A stretch of 64,000 bases of DNA from Vampirovibrio chlorellavorus. Lineage in GTDB: Bacteria > Cyanobacteriota > Vampirovibrionia > Vampirovibrionales > Vampirovibrionaceae. Shown here piece by piece: positions 1 through 8,891 of the stretch. How positions within the stretch are numbered: the stretch's first letter is position 1; every line of letters starts with the position of its first letter. The notes under the pieces were generated by a model. That model was given only the letters and a program-made list of their open reading frames with translations. It had not been told where the DNA came from and made no database searches. Location: the NCBI GenBank assembly GCA_903866275.1, contig CAIPMU010000007.1, positions 35,372-99,371 on the forward strand. Reading direction: 5' to 3'. The position numbers and the translations under genes were made by a program.

Positions 1-805
1 TACCCGCCACACCTTCTTTAACACGCCAGTACCATAGGGCATCGGTATAAGCGCCGTAGAAGGAACGGGTAAAGTTGGCCGGTTTTTTAATCATGGAGGA
101 ACTCATCGGGCCATTACCGCGACCGGTTACACCGTGACAGGTCGAGCAGTTCTGCATGTAAATACCACGACCCGAGTTGGCGTTTGCCGAGTTGTCGGGA
201 TCGACGTTTTTAGAAACACGCTTCCACTCATCACGAAGCTCCTGAGGAGCTTCCAGCCAGGTGATAGGAGTCTTGACGGCCCCTTCTTCCGCACCGGCTT
301 TTTCGTTGATATGCGGCGCGCGACGACGAGCGTTCAACTCACGCTCACGACCCAGCGTTTGCAAGTAAGCAATCAGGTCGCGCATGTCGTCATCCGACAG
401 ATAACTGAAAGACGGCATAACTGAACCGGGCTTAACCGAACGAGGCTGCATCACGTGCGCCCAATGCCAGGCATCCGGGTACTTGCCACCCACGTTGGAC
501 AGATCCGGACCCGTCCGTTCAGTACCCAACAGGTGAGGCGTTTCGTTGACGTAGTCACCGGCCTCTACCATTTCGCCCATTTCACGGTCCTGGTAGCGAA
601 CAAACTGAGTATGACAATACACACAGCCTTCTCGCTTGTAGACTTCGCGGCCATGCCGCTCCTGAGCGTTATAGCCGTGGGCCGCCGCCGTGGCAACCGG
701 CTGGAACGTGGTTGCTGGCAGGATCATGGTTACGAACACAATCGTGAGGAAGATGAGGGCCACAAAGACAGCGGCAATCAGATAGTTGAGGATTCTATGT
801 TGCAT
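1..805 (-). CDS. ccoO: cbb3-type cytochrome c oxidase, CcoO-like subunit with extra cytochrome c domain (3' partial)
   Basis: This is an electron-transfer subunit of a high-affinity cbb3 terminal oxidase. It passes electrons through c-type hemes to the catalytic subunit in the inner membrane. Reading from the ATG at 805, the protein starts MQHRILNYLIAAVFVALIFL, a single N-terminal membrane anchor. A first heme site, CVYCH, follows near residue 61 in a CcoO-like context (HGREVYKREG before it). A second heme site, CSTCH, lies near residue 223 in a CcoP-like cytochrome c domain. Canonical CcoO has one heme, so this looks like a CcoO-CcoP type fusion. The frame runs off the left edge of the window. 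A purine-rich AAGGAAAG precedes the start. It follows ccoN by about 40 bp, so the two form one operon. The family call is secure; calling it a fusion is inference until the missing 3' end is seen. Confidence 0.88.
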   Translation of the reverse strand, partial: MQHRILNYLIAAVFVALIFLTIVFVTMILPATTFQPVATAAAHGYNAQERHGREVYKREGCVYCHTQFVRYQDREMGEMVEAGDYVNETPHLLGTERTGPDLSNVGGKYPDAWHWAHVMQPRSVKPGSVMPSFSYLSDDDMRDLIAYLQTLGRERELNARRRAPHINEKAGAEEGAVKTPITWLEAPQELRDEWKRVSKNVDPDNSANANSGRGIYMQNCSTCHGVTGRGNGPMSSSMIKKPANFTRSFYGAYTDALWYWRVKEGVAG

Positions 806-844
806 CGTATCGTCTTCTTTCCTTAATAGTCCTTGTGAGCGCCA

Positions 845-2251
845 TTAAACGTAAGCAATACCGGTCGGCGATTCGGGAAGCGCCTCGCCCTCTTTCGAGA
901 AAACCGTTTTGTAGACGTTCAGCATATACAACACTTGACCGGCCACCAGCAGTATCCCGGAGAAGAAACGCACCAGGAAGTATGGCTGCATCTCCATGAC
1001 CCACTGATCATAAGGCAGAGTGAAGTGCCAGCCGGCAGCCTGAATCAGGCCAGCCATCGTCAGAGAGATCATCATCACAATCCAGCCGATAAAGCTCAGC
1101 CAGAAGTGCCAGATCGCCAATGAGCGACTGTACATTTTGCGCCCGGTGATTTTGGGAATAATGAAGTAGGAGGCCGCAAACACAATAAACGAGAACGTAG
1201 CCAGCAACGCCAAATGCGCGTGACCCACCACCCAGTTGGAGAAGTGCAGGTACCAGTTGATACTACGAGTCGCCTGGAAAGGACCCTGAATACATGTGAG
1301 CAGGTACGCCAAACCCGCCGCCATCGCAAAGCGCATGGGAATGTGATCCGCCATCAGGTGCCACTTCCCCTTGAGGGTCATAAAGAAGTTGGTTTGCACA
1401 GTCAATACAGGAATCAGCAGGAACACACTGGAAATAACAGCAATGGCCTTCAACCACTCCGGCACCGGAGATTGCAGGATGTGGTGAGTACCTGTCGGCG
1501 CGTAAAACATACCAATCGTCCAGAAACCGATCATGGACAAGGTGTGGCTGTAGAGCGGGTTGCCGGAAAACCGGGGCAGCAGGTAATACAAGATACCCAC
1601 ACCGCCCACAGTGAACCACATACCGAGAATGTTGTGACCATAGAACCAGCCCGCAATGGCATCATTCAAACCCGTGAACTGCACAAAGGCACGGTTACCC
1701 ACCACATACACAATCGGGAACCAGAACAGGGCGCCCATGAAGTACCACAGGCTGACATACCATTTTTTCTCGGTGCCCGTGAAAATAGTCGCGTACACGT
1801 TAATGCCGACCAAAATCAACGCCAAAAGCACCATCCAGTCAAACGGCCCGTTCAACTCGGCATACTCACGCCCCTCGGTGTAGCCGTTCATAATAGACCA
1901 CACCCCCAGAATCACAGTCAGGTTCCAGGCAAACAGGGTAATATTACCCAAGCGCTCGCTCCACAGGCTTTTTCGGCCAGAGAGAACCGGCACAATGTAG
2001 AACATGCAAGAGACATAGCCCATCGACAACCAGCCAATCAGAATGGTGTTGATGTGTGCCGGGCGCAGACGGCCAAAGGCCAACTGGGGAATGCCATGAA
2101 TAATATCAGGCGAAGACATCAGTAACGCGGCGACCAACCCAAAAAGCATACCTGCAACCAGATAAAAAATGGCGCAAATCAGGAAATTTCGGCTGGCGCT
2201 AAAGGGTTCGTCGCTGAATGCGGCACGCCAGATATTGGTAAGGGCTTGCAT
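845..2251 (-). CDS. ccoN: cbb3-type cytochrome c oxidase subunit I
   Basis: This is the catalytic subunit of the cbb3 (C-family) oxidase, which reduces oxygen to water at a heme b3-CuB centre in the inner membrane. The 468-residue protein is almost entirely transmembrane, with about 12 helices. Visible ligand motifs are RPAHINTILIGW (N-terminal heme histidine), WFYGHNILGMWF (CuB histidine), GTHHILQ (two further CuB histidines) and VGHAHLALLATF (heme histidines). The length fits the family. It is first in the operon, followed by the ccoO-like gene. The upstream gap holds a perfect inverted repeat that could be an operator. The oxidase indicates aerobic or microaerobic respiration. Confidence 0.95.
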   Translation of the reverse strand: MQALTNIWRAAFSDEPFSASRNFLICAIFYLVAGMLFGLVAALLMSSPDIIHGIPQLAFGRLRPAHINTILIGWLSMGYVSCMFYIVPVLSGRKSLWSERLGNITLFAWNLTVILGVWSIMNGYTEGREYAELNGPFDWMVLLALILVGINVYATIFTGTEKKWYVSLWYFMGALFWFPIVYVVGNRAFVQFTGLNDAIAGWFYGHNILGMWFTVGGVGILYYLLPRFSGNPLYSHTLSMIGFWTIGMFYAPTGTHHILQSPVPEWLKAIAVISSVFLLIPVLTVQTNFFMTLKGKWHLMADHIPMRFAMAAGLAYLLTCIQGPFQATRSINWYLHFSNWVVGHAHLALLATFSFIVFAASYFIIPKITGRKMYSRSLAIWHFWLSFIGWIVMMISLTMAGLIQAAGWHFTLPYDQWVMEMQPYFLVRFFSGILLVAGQVLYMLNVYKTVFSKEGEALPESPTGIAYV

Positions 2252-2350
2252 AAAATCTATTCATCTCCAGGAGGTAGGGAGCTTACGAAGGCTCAAACTG
2301 ATTACCGTTATTTTTCCACTTATAGTATAACCACGAGAAAATAGCGCGAA

Positions 2351-2368
2351 ATATGCGAAAACGCATAT
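2351..2368. promoter_or_regulatory. 18-bp palindrome between ccoN and the peptide transporter gene
   Basis: Two perfect 7-base arms (ATATGCG and CGCATAT) flank an AAAA spacer. The site lies in the divergent gap between ccoN, whose start is about 100 bp to the left, and the OppD-like gene, about 130 bp to the right. The size and symmetry suit a dimeric repressor or activator. It is not an FNR/CRP consensus. There is no T-run, so a terminator is unlikely. The regulator is unknown. Confidence 0.4.
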
Positions 2369-2498
2369 GAGATTCGGGGAGCGCGCCGCAAATTGTGCAA
2401 AACTGCCATGCCAACATAAAACCCGGGGCTCCAGCCGAGCTATAGATTCCACTATATAATGAAACCGCGTTGTGTGGAATATAGGCTATAATGGCCCT

Positions 2499-3518
2499 AT
2501 GTCTGATTTACCCTTACTGAACATTGAGAACCTGACGGTGGCCTTTCCCACCGTGGACGGTCCCGCATGCGCCATCAATCACCTTTCCTTGCAGATGCAA
2601 CCGGGCGAAGTGCTGGGCCTCGTCGGAGAATCTGGCTGTGGCAAGAGCATGACCAGCCTGGCCATCCTGCGTCTGGTGCCTCAACCCGGCCAAATCAGCA
2701 ATGGAACGATTACTTTTAAAAATCAACGACTACTGGACATGAGCCCGGAAGAAATCCGCAAGATTCGGGGCTCCCAGATTGCCCTGATTCCGCAAGATCC
2801 GCTCACGTCGCTCAATCCGGTTTACACCGTGGGCGATCAGATTATCGAAGTCCTGCAACTACATCAGGGCCTCCATCGGGAGGCCGCCAAAAAACGGGCC
2901 ATTGAGCTGCTGGAACTGGTGAGAATCCCAAACAGCAAAGAGCGCGTGGATGACTATCCCCACCAGTTCTCCGGAGGAATGCGGCAACGCGTGATGATTG
3001 CCATGGCCTTGAGCTGCACACCTGCCCTGCTGATTGCCGATGAGCCCACCACCGCACTGGATGTGACCGTACAAGCCCAGATTCTGCAACTGTTACGGGA
3101 CATCCGCAAGGAGCACCAGACCGCCATTCTGCTGATCACCCACGATTTGGGTGTGGTCGCGGAGATGTGCGATGAAGTGGCGGTCATGTACGCAGGACGA
3201 CTGGTGGAAAAAGCCAGCGTAAACGATTTATTCAAGAACCCCAAGCACCCTTACACATGGGGGCTGCTAAATTCGCTGCCCAGCATGAAACGCAGCCGAC
3301 TGGAACCGATTGAAGGCCAACCGCCTTCACTTACAGAAATTCCGGAAGGGTGCAGTTTTGAACCACGTTGCAGCAAGCGCATGCCAGTTTGTAAAACAGC
3401 ATTTCCCTTGGCCGCCGAAGCAGGACCTAACCACCAGGTGTGCTGCTACCTTTATCCGGGGAGTTTCCACCCAGATCAACCCCAGGGCCAAACGCCTCCG
3501 GCAACAGCGCCGCAATAG
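2499..3518 (+). CDS. oligopeptide/dipeptide ABC transporter ATP-binding protein (OppD/DppD-like)
   Basis: This cytoplasmic ATPase of a peptide importer couples ATP hydrolysis to uptake through membrane permeases. Motifs in order are Walker A GESGCGKS, the Q-loop region [12 protein letters not shown], signature FSGGMRQRV, Walker B LLIADEPT and the H-loop LITHDLGVV. The C-terminal oligopeptide-transporter domain has the family cysteines ([14 protein letters not shown]). No permease or binding-protein gene is adjacent, so it must work with subunits encoded elsewhere. An in-frame GTG at 2472 could extend it by nine residues, but the homologous part starts at MSDLPLL. Neither start has a Shine-Dalgarno sequence. 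A TATAAT at 2487-2492 lies just before the ATG, so a leaderless message is possible. The 3' end overlaps the convergent cytidine deaminase gene by about 90 bp. Confidence 0.9.
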   Translation: MSDLPLLNIENLTVAFPTVDGPACAINHLSLQMQPGEVLGLVGESGCGKSMTSLAILRLVPQPGQISNGTITFKNQRLLDMSPEEIRKIRGSQIALIPQDPLTSLNPVYTVGDQIIEVLQLHQGLHREAAKKRAIELLELVRIPNSKERVDDYPHQFSGGMRQRVMIAMALSCTPALLIADEPTTALDVTVQAQILQLLRDIRKEHQTAILLITHDLGVVAEMCDEVAVMYAGRLVEKASVNDLFKNPKHPYTWGLLNSLPSMKRSRLEPIEGQPPSLTEIPEGCSFEPRCSKRMPVCKTAFPLAAEAGPNHQVCCYLYPGSFHPDQPQGQTPPATAPQ

Positions 3519-3888
3519 TCTGACTTTGCACAGCGCCCGTCTCGGCATGGGCAAAAATGACCGGGCAATCCGGGGTGAAAAATTCGGCCAGAAACTGGCG
3601 ACACGCCCCACACGGGGTAATCGAGCCCTGCGGACGCTGGCTGGCCCAGACCGCAATGGCCTGAAATGCTCGGTGTCCAATGGAAATCGCCTGCACCATC
3701 GCTGAACGCTCGGCACAAAGGGTTAAACCAAAGCTCACATTTTCCACATTCACCCCGGAAATTATAGTGCCATCGGCACACAACAACGCCGCACCCACCG
3801 GAAAATGACTATAGGGCGCATAAGCATACCGGGTTGCCTGCTGGGCGGCAGTTAACAGGGCCACTGCTTGTTCCGTGCTCACCGTCAT
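3427..3888 (-). CDS. cdd: cytidine deaminase
   Basis: It deaminates cytidine and deoxycytidine to uridine and deoxyuridine in pyrimidine salvage, using a catalytic zinc. The zinc and proton-shuttle motifs are visible: CAERSAM (Cys ligand and catalytic Glu) and TPCGACRQFL (two Cys ligands), the three-cysteine type of small tetrameric deaminase. The chosen ATG at 3888 has AGGGAG about 12 bases upstream. A GTG at 3924 and ATGs in between are in frame but lack a ribosome site. The fold should end near LPEAFGP; the remaining roughly 15 residues overlap the end of the convergent ABC gene. It follows the S41 protease gene on the same strand. Confidence 0.9.
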   Translation of the reverse strand: MTVSTEQAVALLTAAQQATRYAYAPYSHFPVGAALLCADGTIISGVNVENVSFGLTLCAERSAMVQAISIGHRAFQAIAVWASQRPQGSITPCGACRQFLAEFFTPDCPVIFAHAETGAVQSQTIAALLPEAFGPGVDLGGNSPDKGSSTPGG

Positions 3889-3972
3889 GACACGATTTGA
3901 CTCCCTTGTTTGCATTTTCATCACGCTTTGGCGGGAACCACATTCAGACCATGCTCTATAAGGAAGCCCTGA

Positions 3973-5253
3973 TTAGTGGCTAGCAATCTGATTCTTTAAA
4001 AACTGCGTGGCCCGATCCAACTGAGGATCCCGCATGCTGTAAAAATCCTGCTCGGTGAAAGACACTTTAATGTCAGGTTCGATGCCTTTTTTATTAATGT
4101 CTGTGCCATTGGGCGTCAGATACTTGGAAATCGTGATATTGATACCCGCGCCGTTCGACAGATTATTAATCTTCTGCACCAGACCCTTGCCAAAAGATTG
4201 ACTCCCAATCAGCGTAGCCCGCTTGTTGTCTTTCAGCGCACCACTAAGAATTTCGCTGGCACTGGCGCTCCCGCCATCGATCAAGACGACCATGGGCCGA
4301 CGGAAAATCGCACCCGGATGGGCGTCATAGACGCGACGATCCTTATCCCGGTTTACAATGGAGACAATGTCGCCACTATCCAGAAACATATCGGCAATCT
4401 CCACAGCGTTGGTAAGCAAGCCCCCGTAATTGCCCCGCAGATCCACAATCAAGGCCTGTTTGTCCTGCACCTTGCGCATGACGTCGTCCATTTCGCCCAG
4501 CATGGCTTCACTGATGAAGCTGCTCAGGCGGACATAGCCAATGCGAGGATCTTTCATGGGCTTGGTAAAAACGGACTTCAGCTTGATCTCATCGCGCTGT
4601 ATGCGCTTTTTAAGTTGCTGCTGATTGCGCTTGATGGTGAGGGTTACATAGGTACCGCGCTCGCCACGAATCCGGTCCGCCGCATCCTCCACACTCATCC
4701 CGGCCGTTTCATAGGTGTCGATGAAGGTGATCACATCCTTGGGCAATAAACCCGCCTTATCGGCCGGGGTACCATCAATCGTGGCCAGCACCATCAACTT
4801 GTTGTCCCGCTTGGAGATCTGAATGCCCACCCCATAAAGCTTGGAATCAATGCTCATGGTCTGTTCACTCATGTCGCGCGGGCGCAGAAACCGGGTGTAC
4901 TCATCATTCAAGCTGGCCACCATAGTCCCAATGGCGACATAGGCGTCCTGAGGGTCTTTCAGCTTGCCCTGAAAACGATAGCGCCACTGACCCCAATTCT
5001 GCCCGTTGAACTGTCCGTCCACGTATTCCTGATTAATGACGTTCCAGGCTTCCTCATACAACGTGTTGGCTTCCGCCTGCGCCGCTGCAGCCTTGGGGTT
5101 GGCGCTTTCGGGCTTGCCACAGCCCGACAGGATACCACCCGACAAAGTGCCGAGCGTGACCAGCGAAAAGGCCATCAAGGTGGAAATTCCTCGCTGCCAA
5201 AAAGCAGGAGGAATTTTCCGTGTCTTTATTGGGGAACCCGGATTTTGCATCAT
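3973..5253 (-). CDS. S41 family C-terminal processing peptidase, predicted lipoprotein
   Basis: This is a carboxyl-terminal processing protease that cleaves proteins outside the cytoplasm with a Ser-Lys dyad. The N-terminus has a hydrophobic segment ending in a lipobox, LSGC, with Cys45 as the likely lipidated residue. Next come a helical N-domain, a PDZ domain (about 135-215, with GVGIQI and GTPADKAG), and the protease core with GGSASASEI (catalytic Ser331) and FGKGLVQ (Lys356), spaced 25 residues as in Tsp/CtpA. It lies 30 bp behind the coiled-coil gene and is probably cotranscribed with it. A second S41 protease without a lipobox is encoded at 20676-21992. The two share most of the core, so they are paralogues. 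Confidence 0.9.
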   Translation of the reverse strand: MMQNPGSPIKTRKIPPAFWQRGISTLMAFSLVTLGTLSGGILSGCGKPESANPKAAAAQAEANTLYEEAWNVINQEYVDGQFNGQNWGQWRYRFQGKLKDPQDAYVAIGTMVASLNDEYTRFLRPRDMSEQTMSIDSKLYGVGIQISKRDNKLMVLATIDGTPADKAGLLPKDVITFIDTYETAGMSVEDAADRIRGERGTYVTLTIKRNQQQLKKRIQRDEIKLKSVFTKPMKDPRIGYVRLSSFISEAMLGEMDDVMRKVQDKQALIVDLRGNYGGLLTNAVEIADMFLDSGDIVSIVNRDKDRRVYDAHPGAIFRRPMVVLIDGGSASASEILSGALKDNKRATLIGSQSFGKGLVQKINNLSNGAGINITISKYLTPNGTDINKKGIEPDIKVSFTEQDFYSMRDPQLDRATQFLKNQIASH

Positions 5254-5283
5254 TTAACGAACCGGTTAGTCCAATCCAAATTT

Positions 5284-6309
5284 TTAATGAGAAAGATCAT
5301 CAGGCATGGGCATTTTGTTGCCGGTGGTGTTGGAAAGAATGAACAAGTCGATAATTTCCGACAACTCGTTGGCTTTGCCCTGATAGTACTTGATGTCGGT
5401 TTCCAGCTTGCGGATAACCGTCTTGTACTCTTCGATCTTTTTAATGTTGGCGCGCACGGCATCCAGCATTTCAGATTGAGCAGACTGCGCTTCAGAAAGC
5501 ACATCTTCCATCGAAATGCCCATGGCTTCCATGGTCAGGCGAATAATTTGAGCACCAGTCTGCTTGGTCACGCCATCGGGCAGTTCATTCACCAAACGGA
5601 TCAGGGTTTTCACATTGCCGCTGAACTCGGTATCCACTTCCTGAGGAGTGGCCTCCTGTGCAAAGTGCTGAGCCGCAGTCAGGGCACTGTGCTGAAACTG
5701 GGATGGTTGCGGTTGATGATGACCACGCTCATACCCGGAATCCGCGCTTAAGCTGGACAAGGGCAGATCGTCATCACCAAAAGAAATCGGTGCTTTGGAT
5801 AGATCTTTGTAACCAGAAAGGTCAGCCATACTTCCTCCCGAAATGATGCTATTTGACTTGACTTGGGGTACCTTAAACAAAGAGGAAGGGGAGCCGGCCG
5901 GATGAAGAGTCTCCGTTTGTACATCCGGAACCACACCTCTCATCGATAGTGTATCATCAAATTCCGTTTTTTGGGGTTCCTCCCATTGAATGACATGTTG
6001 TGCCTCTTGGTTCTGCCGGGGTTTCCAGTCCGAAAGAGACTGGCTACCCGCATCTTCAGTCGACCGGGAAGACGCTGAAGCGGGCAACTCATGCCAAGTG
6101 GAGCTTTCTACTGCAGACTTTACCGAAGGAGCCGCCAGAGGTTGTGACTGACCCGCCTTCAAAGGGCTGGTCAACGTGACCGCCTTTTCCACAAAAGAAG
6201 CCAGGGCAGCGTCTTGTCCTTGCGATTCTGCCATTGTTGTATTCAATGCCGCCAACAACATTTGTTTCAACGTTGCGTCGGAACCCGTCACATTCTCAAA
6301 ATCACTCAT
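5284..6309 (-). CDS. hypothetical protein with C-terminal coiled coil
   Basis: I do not recognise this family. The first 220 residues are low in predicted order, rich in Ser, Gln and Pro, and have no membrane segment. A helical part follows (LIRLVNELPDGVTKQTGAQI). The last 90 residues look like a coiled coil with Leu/Ile heptads (IKKIEEYKTVIRKLETDIKY). The ATG at 6309 (MSDFENVTG) is preferred over an in-frame start 36 bases upstream, although neither has a strong ribosome site. It is the promoter-proximal gene of a pair with the S41 lipoprotein, 30 bp downstream. A role as adaptor or substrate of that protease is possible but unsupported. Confidence 0.7.
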   Translation of the reverse strand: MSDFENVTGSDATLKQMLLAALNTTMAESQGQDAALASFVEKAVTLTSPLKAGQSQPLAAPSVKSAVESSTWHELPASASSRSTEDAGSQSLSDWKPRQNQEAQHVIQWEEPQKTEFDDTLSMRGVVPDVQTETLHPAGSPSSLFKVPQVKSNSIISGGSMADLSGYKDLSKAPISFGDDDLPLSSLSADSGYERGHHQPQPSQFQHSALTAAQHFAQEATPQEVDTEFSGNVKTLIRLVNELPDGVTKQTGAQIIRLTMEAMGISMEDVLSEAQSAQSEMLDAVRANIKKIEEYKTVIRKLETDIKYYQGKANELSEIIDLFILSNTTGNKMPMPDDLSH

Positions 6310-6521
6310 AAGATTTATTATCCACTCGATTACAAATAGTGACAAGACTGCTTTGAAACACAGTGCTCAGCCACACCCCAAAAAAGTACCCCTCCCAAAT
6401 ACAAAAAAGGGGACTGCACTCGCTCAGACACTCCAGGGCCCATCCCACAGCAACAAGGTGTTCCGACTCACGCAAATCAATCCCTCAAGCTCACCGGCGG
6501 AAAAACTGTTAGAATAGCTCC

Positions 6522-7739
6522 ATGATGAACAATACAACCATGAAAATCATTACCGGGGCCACACTGGTCCACCCCAGTGGGCATCAGAGTGAAGGCGCCC
6601 TGCTCATTGAAGGTAATCGCATCCGCAGCATCAGCGCAGAAGCCCCAGGCTCACTCCTGCTCAACCAGGAAAACGTGGAAATTATTTCCGGGGCGGGCTG
6701 CTATTTAACCCCCGGCCTAATCGAACTGCACTTCAACGGCGCATTAGGCTGCAACCTGAACCAGACCACCATTGGGGAAGTGCAAAACCTGTTGCGCCAA
6801 CTGCCTGCCTTTGGCATCACCAGCGTACTGTTTACCCTGATTACCAGCCCACTGACCGACACACTTTCCGCCATTCAGACGCTGGAAGAAGTGATCCATC
6901 ACAAGGCTCCCTTTCAATGTCGCCCCCTGGGCATTCATCTGGAAGGCCCCTTTATTAATCCGGCCCATAAAGGCACCCATCCGGTTCAGGAAATCCGCCC
7001 GATGGATCTGGATGAACTAAACGTCCTGCTTTCACCGATGACCCGGATGGTCACATTGGCCCCGGAACAAGATACCAGCGGGCAGGCCATTTCCATACTG
7101 AAATCGCGTGGCATTCGGGCTTCAATCGGGCATTCAAACGCCACCTATCAACAAACCTTGCAGGCCATTCAACAAGGGGCCAACAGCGTGACGCACCTGT
7201 ATAACGCCATGCGCCCCTTTCATCACCGGGAGCCCGGCATCATCGGCCCCGCCCTGACCCGTGATGAACTGTATGTACAATTTATTGGCGACGGGGTGCA
7301 TCTGCACCCGGAGACCATTCAGATTATTCTGAGAAACAAGCGCCCCGGCCATATTTTGCTCACCAGTGATGCCAGCCCGCTGGCCGGATTACCGGAAGGA
7401 GTTCACGGCAACTTCTCCTTGCAGGACGTGCAAGTGAAAGGCAATCAGGTCCTCAATCAGGAAGGCGGACTGGCTGGGAGCAGCAAACTGGTGACCGACT
7501 GTCTGAGAAATCTGGTGCGCTGGCAGCTCGTTCCCTTTTCTCAAGCGATTCAATATGCCACGGCCAATCCGGCTAACTTTTTGGATGAACCCGCCCTGGG
7601 CCGTTTAGAGCCCGGTGGCATGGCCGATTTGGTCCTGTGGAACAAAGAGACTCTCGCCGTGGAAAGCACATTGATTAACGGGCAAATGGTCTACCAGCGA
7701 TCCGTACACGGTGAGCCTGCCGGGGTGCGTTCTTACTAA
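6522..7739 (+). CDS. nagA: N-acetylglucosamine-6-phosphate deacetylase
   Basis: It removes acetate from N-acetylglucosamine-6-phosphate to give glucosamine-6-phosphate, in amino-sugar catabolism and cell-wall recycling. The amidohydrolase TIM barrel is complete. The metal and catalytic residues match the mononuclear NagA type: Glu141 in HLEGPFINPAHKG, His204 in IGHSNAT, His225 in VTHLYNAM, and Asp283 in TSDASPLAG. The strand-1 motif reads ELHFNG in place of HxH, as in E. coli-type enzymes. The start could also be the ATG at 6540; neither has a clear ribosome site. No nagB or sugar transporter is adjacent. A dispersed GC-rich repeat follows the stop. Confidence 0.93.
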   Translation: MMNNTTMKIITGATLVHPSGHQSEGALLIEGNRIRSISAEAPGSLLLNQENVEIISGAGCYLTPGLIELHFNGALGCNLNQTTIGEVQNLLRQLPAFGITSVLFTLITSPLTDTLSAIQTLEEVIHHKAPFQCRPLGIHLEGPFINPAHKGTHPVQEIRPMDLDELNVLLSPMTRMVTLAPEQDTSGQAISILKSRGIRASIGHSNATYQQTLQAIQQGANSVTHLYNAMRPFHHREPGIIGPALTRDELYVQFIGDGVHLHPETIQIILRNKRPGHILLTSDASPLAGLPEGVHGNFSLQDVQVKGNQVLNQEGGLAGSSKLVTDCLRNLVRWQLVPFSQAIQYATANPANFLDEPALGRLEPGGMADLVLWNKETLAVESTLINGQMVYQRSVHGEPAGVRSY

Positions 7740-7776
7740 AGCTGTTCGTTCAGGCTGATTGTTGTCATTCGGCTTT

Positions 7777-7860
7777 CCCCTAACAACCCCCATTGGGGAA
7801 ACTGTTTTCCCCAAACCCCGCCAAGCGTGGGTTGCTTTAGTGTGACAGTGGCACCTTTTT
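7777..7860 (+). repeat. dispersed GC-rich repeat, copy 1
   Basis: An 84-bp non-coding segment between nagA and queC. It contains two nested hairpins (CCCC-att-GGGG and GGGGAAA-ctgt-TTTCCCC) and matches, in inverted orientation, the segment at 8892-8977 on the other side of queC. About 80 percent of bases agree by eye, including CCCCAAACCCCGCCAAG. A degenerate third copy lies at 42286-42362. This resembles a REP/MITE-like family rather than a simple terminator. Confidence 0.65.
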
Positions 7861-7890
7861 AGAGAAAGGGCGAGCTTGTTTTTTGTCATT

Positions 7891-8613
7891 TTACTGTTTG
7901 AACTGGATGGCGGCTTGTTGGGTGCTGGTGCTGTTCACCTGATTGCGGGCATTTTTTACCCGTAAACAGGAGGGGCACTGACCGCATTGCACGTCGCTGC
8001 CCTCGTAGCAACTCCAGATCAGGTGCAGGGGGACATCCAGTTCCAGGGCACGCTGGATGATTTGGGTTTTATTCAGATGGCCCACCGGGGTTTCTACTTT
8101 CACGCCCGTGAGGGTGGAGTAGGAAAACACGGTGCTGACCTGATCCCGAAATTCGGGGGTGTTGTCCGGGAAAGATTCGCCTTCTTCGGCGTTGGCCCCA
8201 AACACAATCGTTTGCACCTGCAAGGATTCCGCGAAACAGGCAGCAATATTCAGGAACAGGCCATTGCGATTGGGCACCCAGACCCGGTTCACATCAAACA
8301 GGGCCTCAGCCGAAACGGACGCATCAGTGGCCACACCCTGCTCGCGCAAAACCGAGAGGGGGGTAAGGGCCTGAGGCAAAAGATCAGCCAGCCATGGCAA
8401 GGCAATGGCCCGATGGGGAACCTGATAATGATCCGCAATGGCGCGAGTGGCCTGCAATTCTTTTTTGGCGGCACGCTGCCCGTAATCCAGCGTGAGGGCA
8501 CAAGCGACCGGCTGCCGAGTCAAGGTGTCCGCCAGAGCCACCGTGGAATCCAGACCACCGGACAGCAGCACAATGGCCCCTTCGGATACGGATTTTGATG
8601 CGGATAAACTCAT
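7891..8613 (-). CDS. queC: 7-cyano-7-deazaguanine synthase
   Basis: It converts 7-carboxy-7-deazaguanine to preQ0 with ATP and ammonia, in queuosine biosynthesis for tRNA. It carries the N-type ATP pyrophosphatase loop LLSGGLDST near the N-terminus, the typical VPNRNGLFLNIAACFAE segment, and the zinc-binding C-terminal cysteines (SCYEG then CGQCPSC). The ATG at 8613 is chosen because TGGGAG lies nine bases upstream; a longer in-frame start at 8652 adds a cysteine-rich tail with no support. It is monocistronic here, bracketed by two inverted repeat copies. No other queuosine gene is in the window. Confidence 0.95.
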   Translation of the reverse strand: MSLSASKSVSEGAIVLLSGGLDSTVALADTLTRQPVACALTLDYGQRAAKKELQATRAIADHYQVPHRAIALPWLADLLPQALTPLSVLREQGVATDASVSAEALFDVNRVWVPNRNGLFLNIAACFAESLQVQTIVFGANAEEGESFPDNTPEFRDQVSTVFSYSTLTGVKVETPVGHLNKTQIIQRALELDVPLHLIWSCYEGSDVQCGQCPSCLRVKNARNQVNSTSTQQAAIQFKQ

Positions 8614-8891
8614 CGGGCAAGACTCCCAGCAAAACCAACAAAAACGGTGCAAAGCAGACGGTTAATCCCTAGAGATAAACACAAAGGCCACACCGAGTGC
8701 TTGCTCCATAAAATACCATCAAAAAACCCATAAGCCCACATGCCCCATGCGATCCCCCCCCAACCCAGACAAATAACGCACTCGCGTAAGAAGGCACTCT
8801 TGAAACGCTTGAAAAACGGTCCCCAATCCTGCCTCACAAAAAAGAAAGCACGCCCGCTCACCAAAAAGGGCAACGCCCTTTTCATCCCCCC

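Noticed and set aside
1214..2125. 303-codon open frame antisense to ccoN
   Set aside because: Opposite a membrane oxidase gene; hydrophilic and rich in His, Gln and Arg as expected of the complement of hydrophobic codons.
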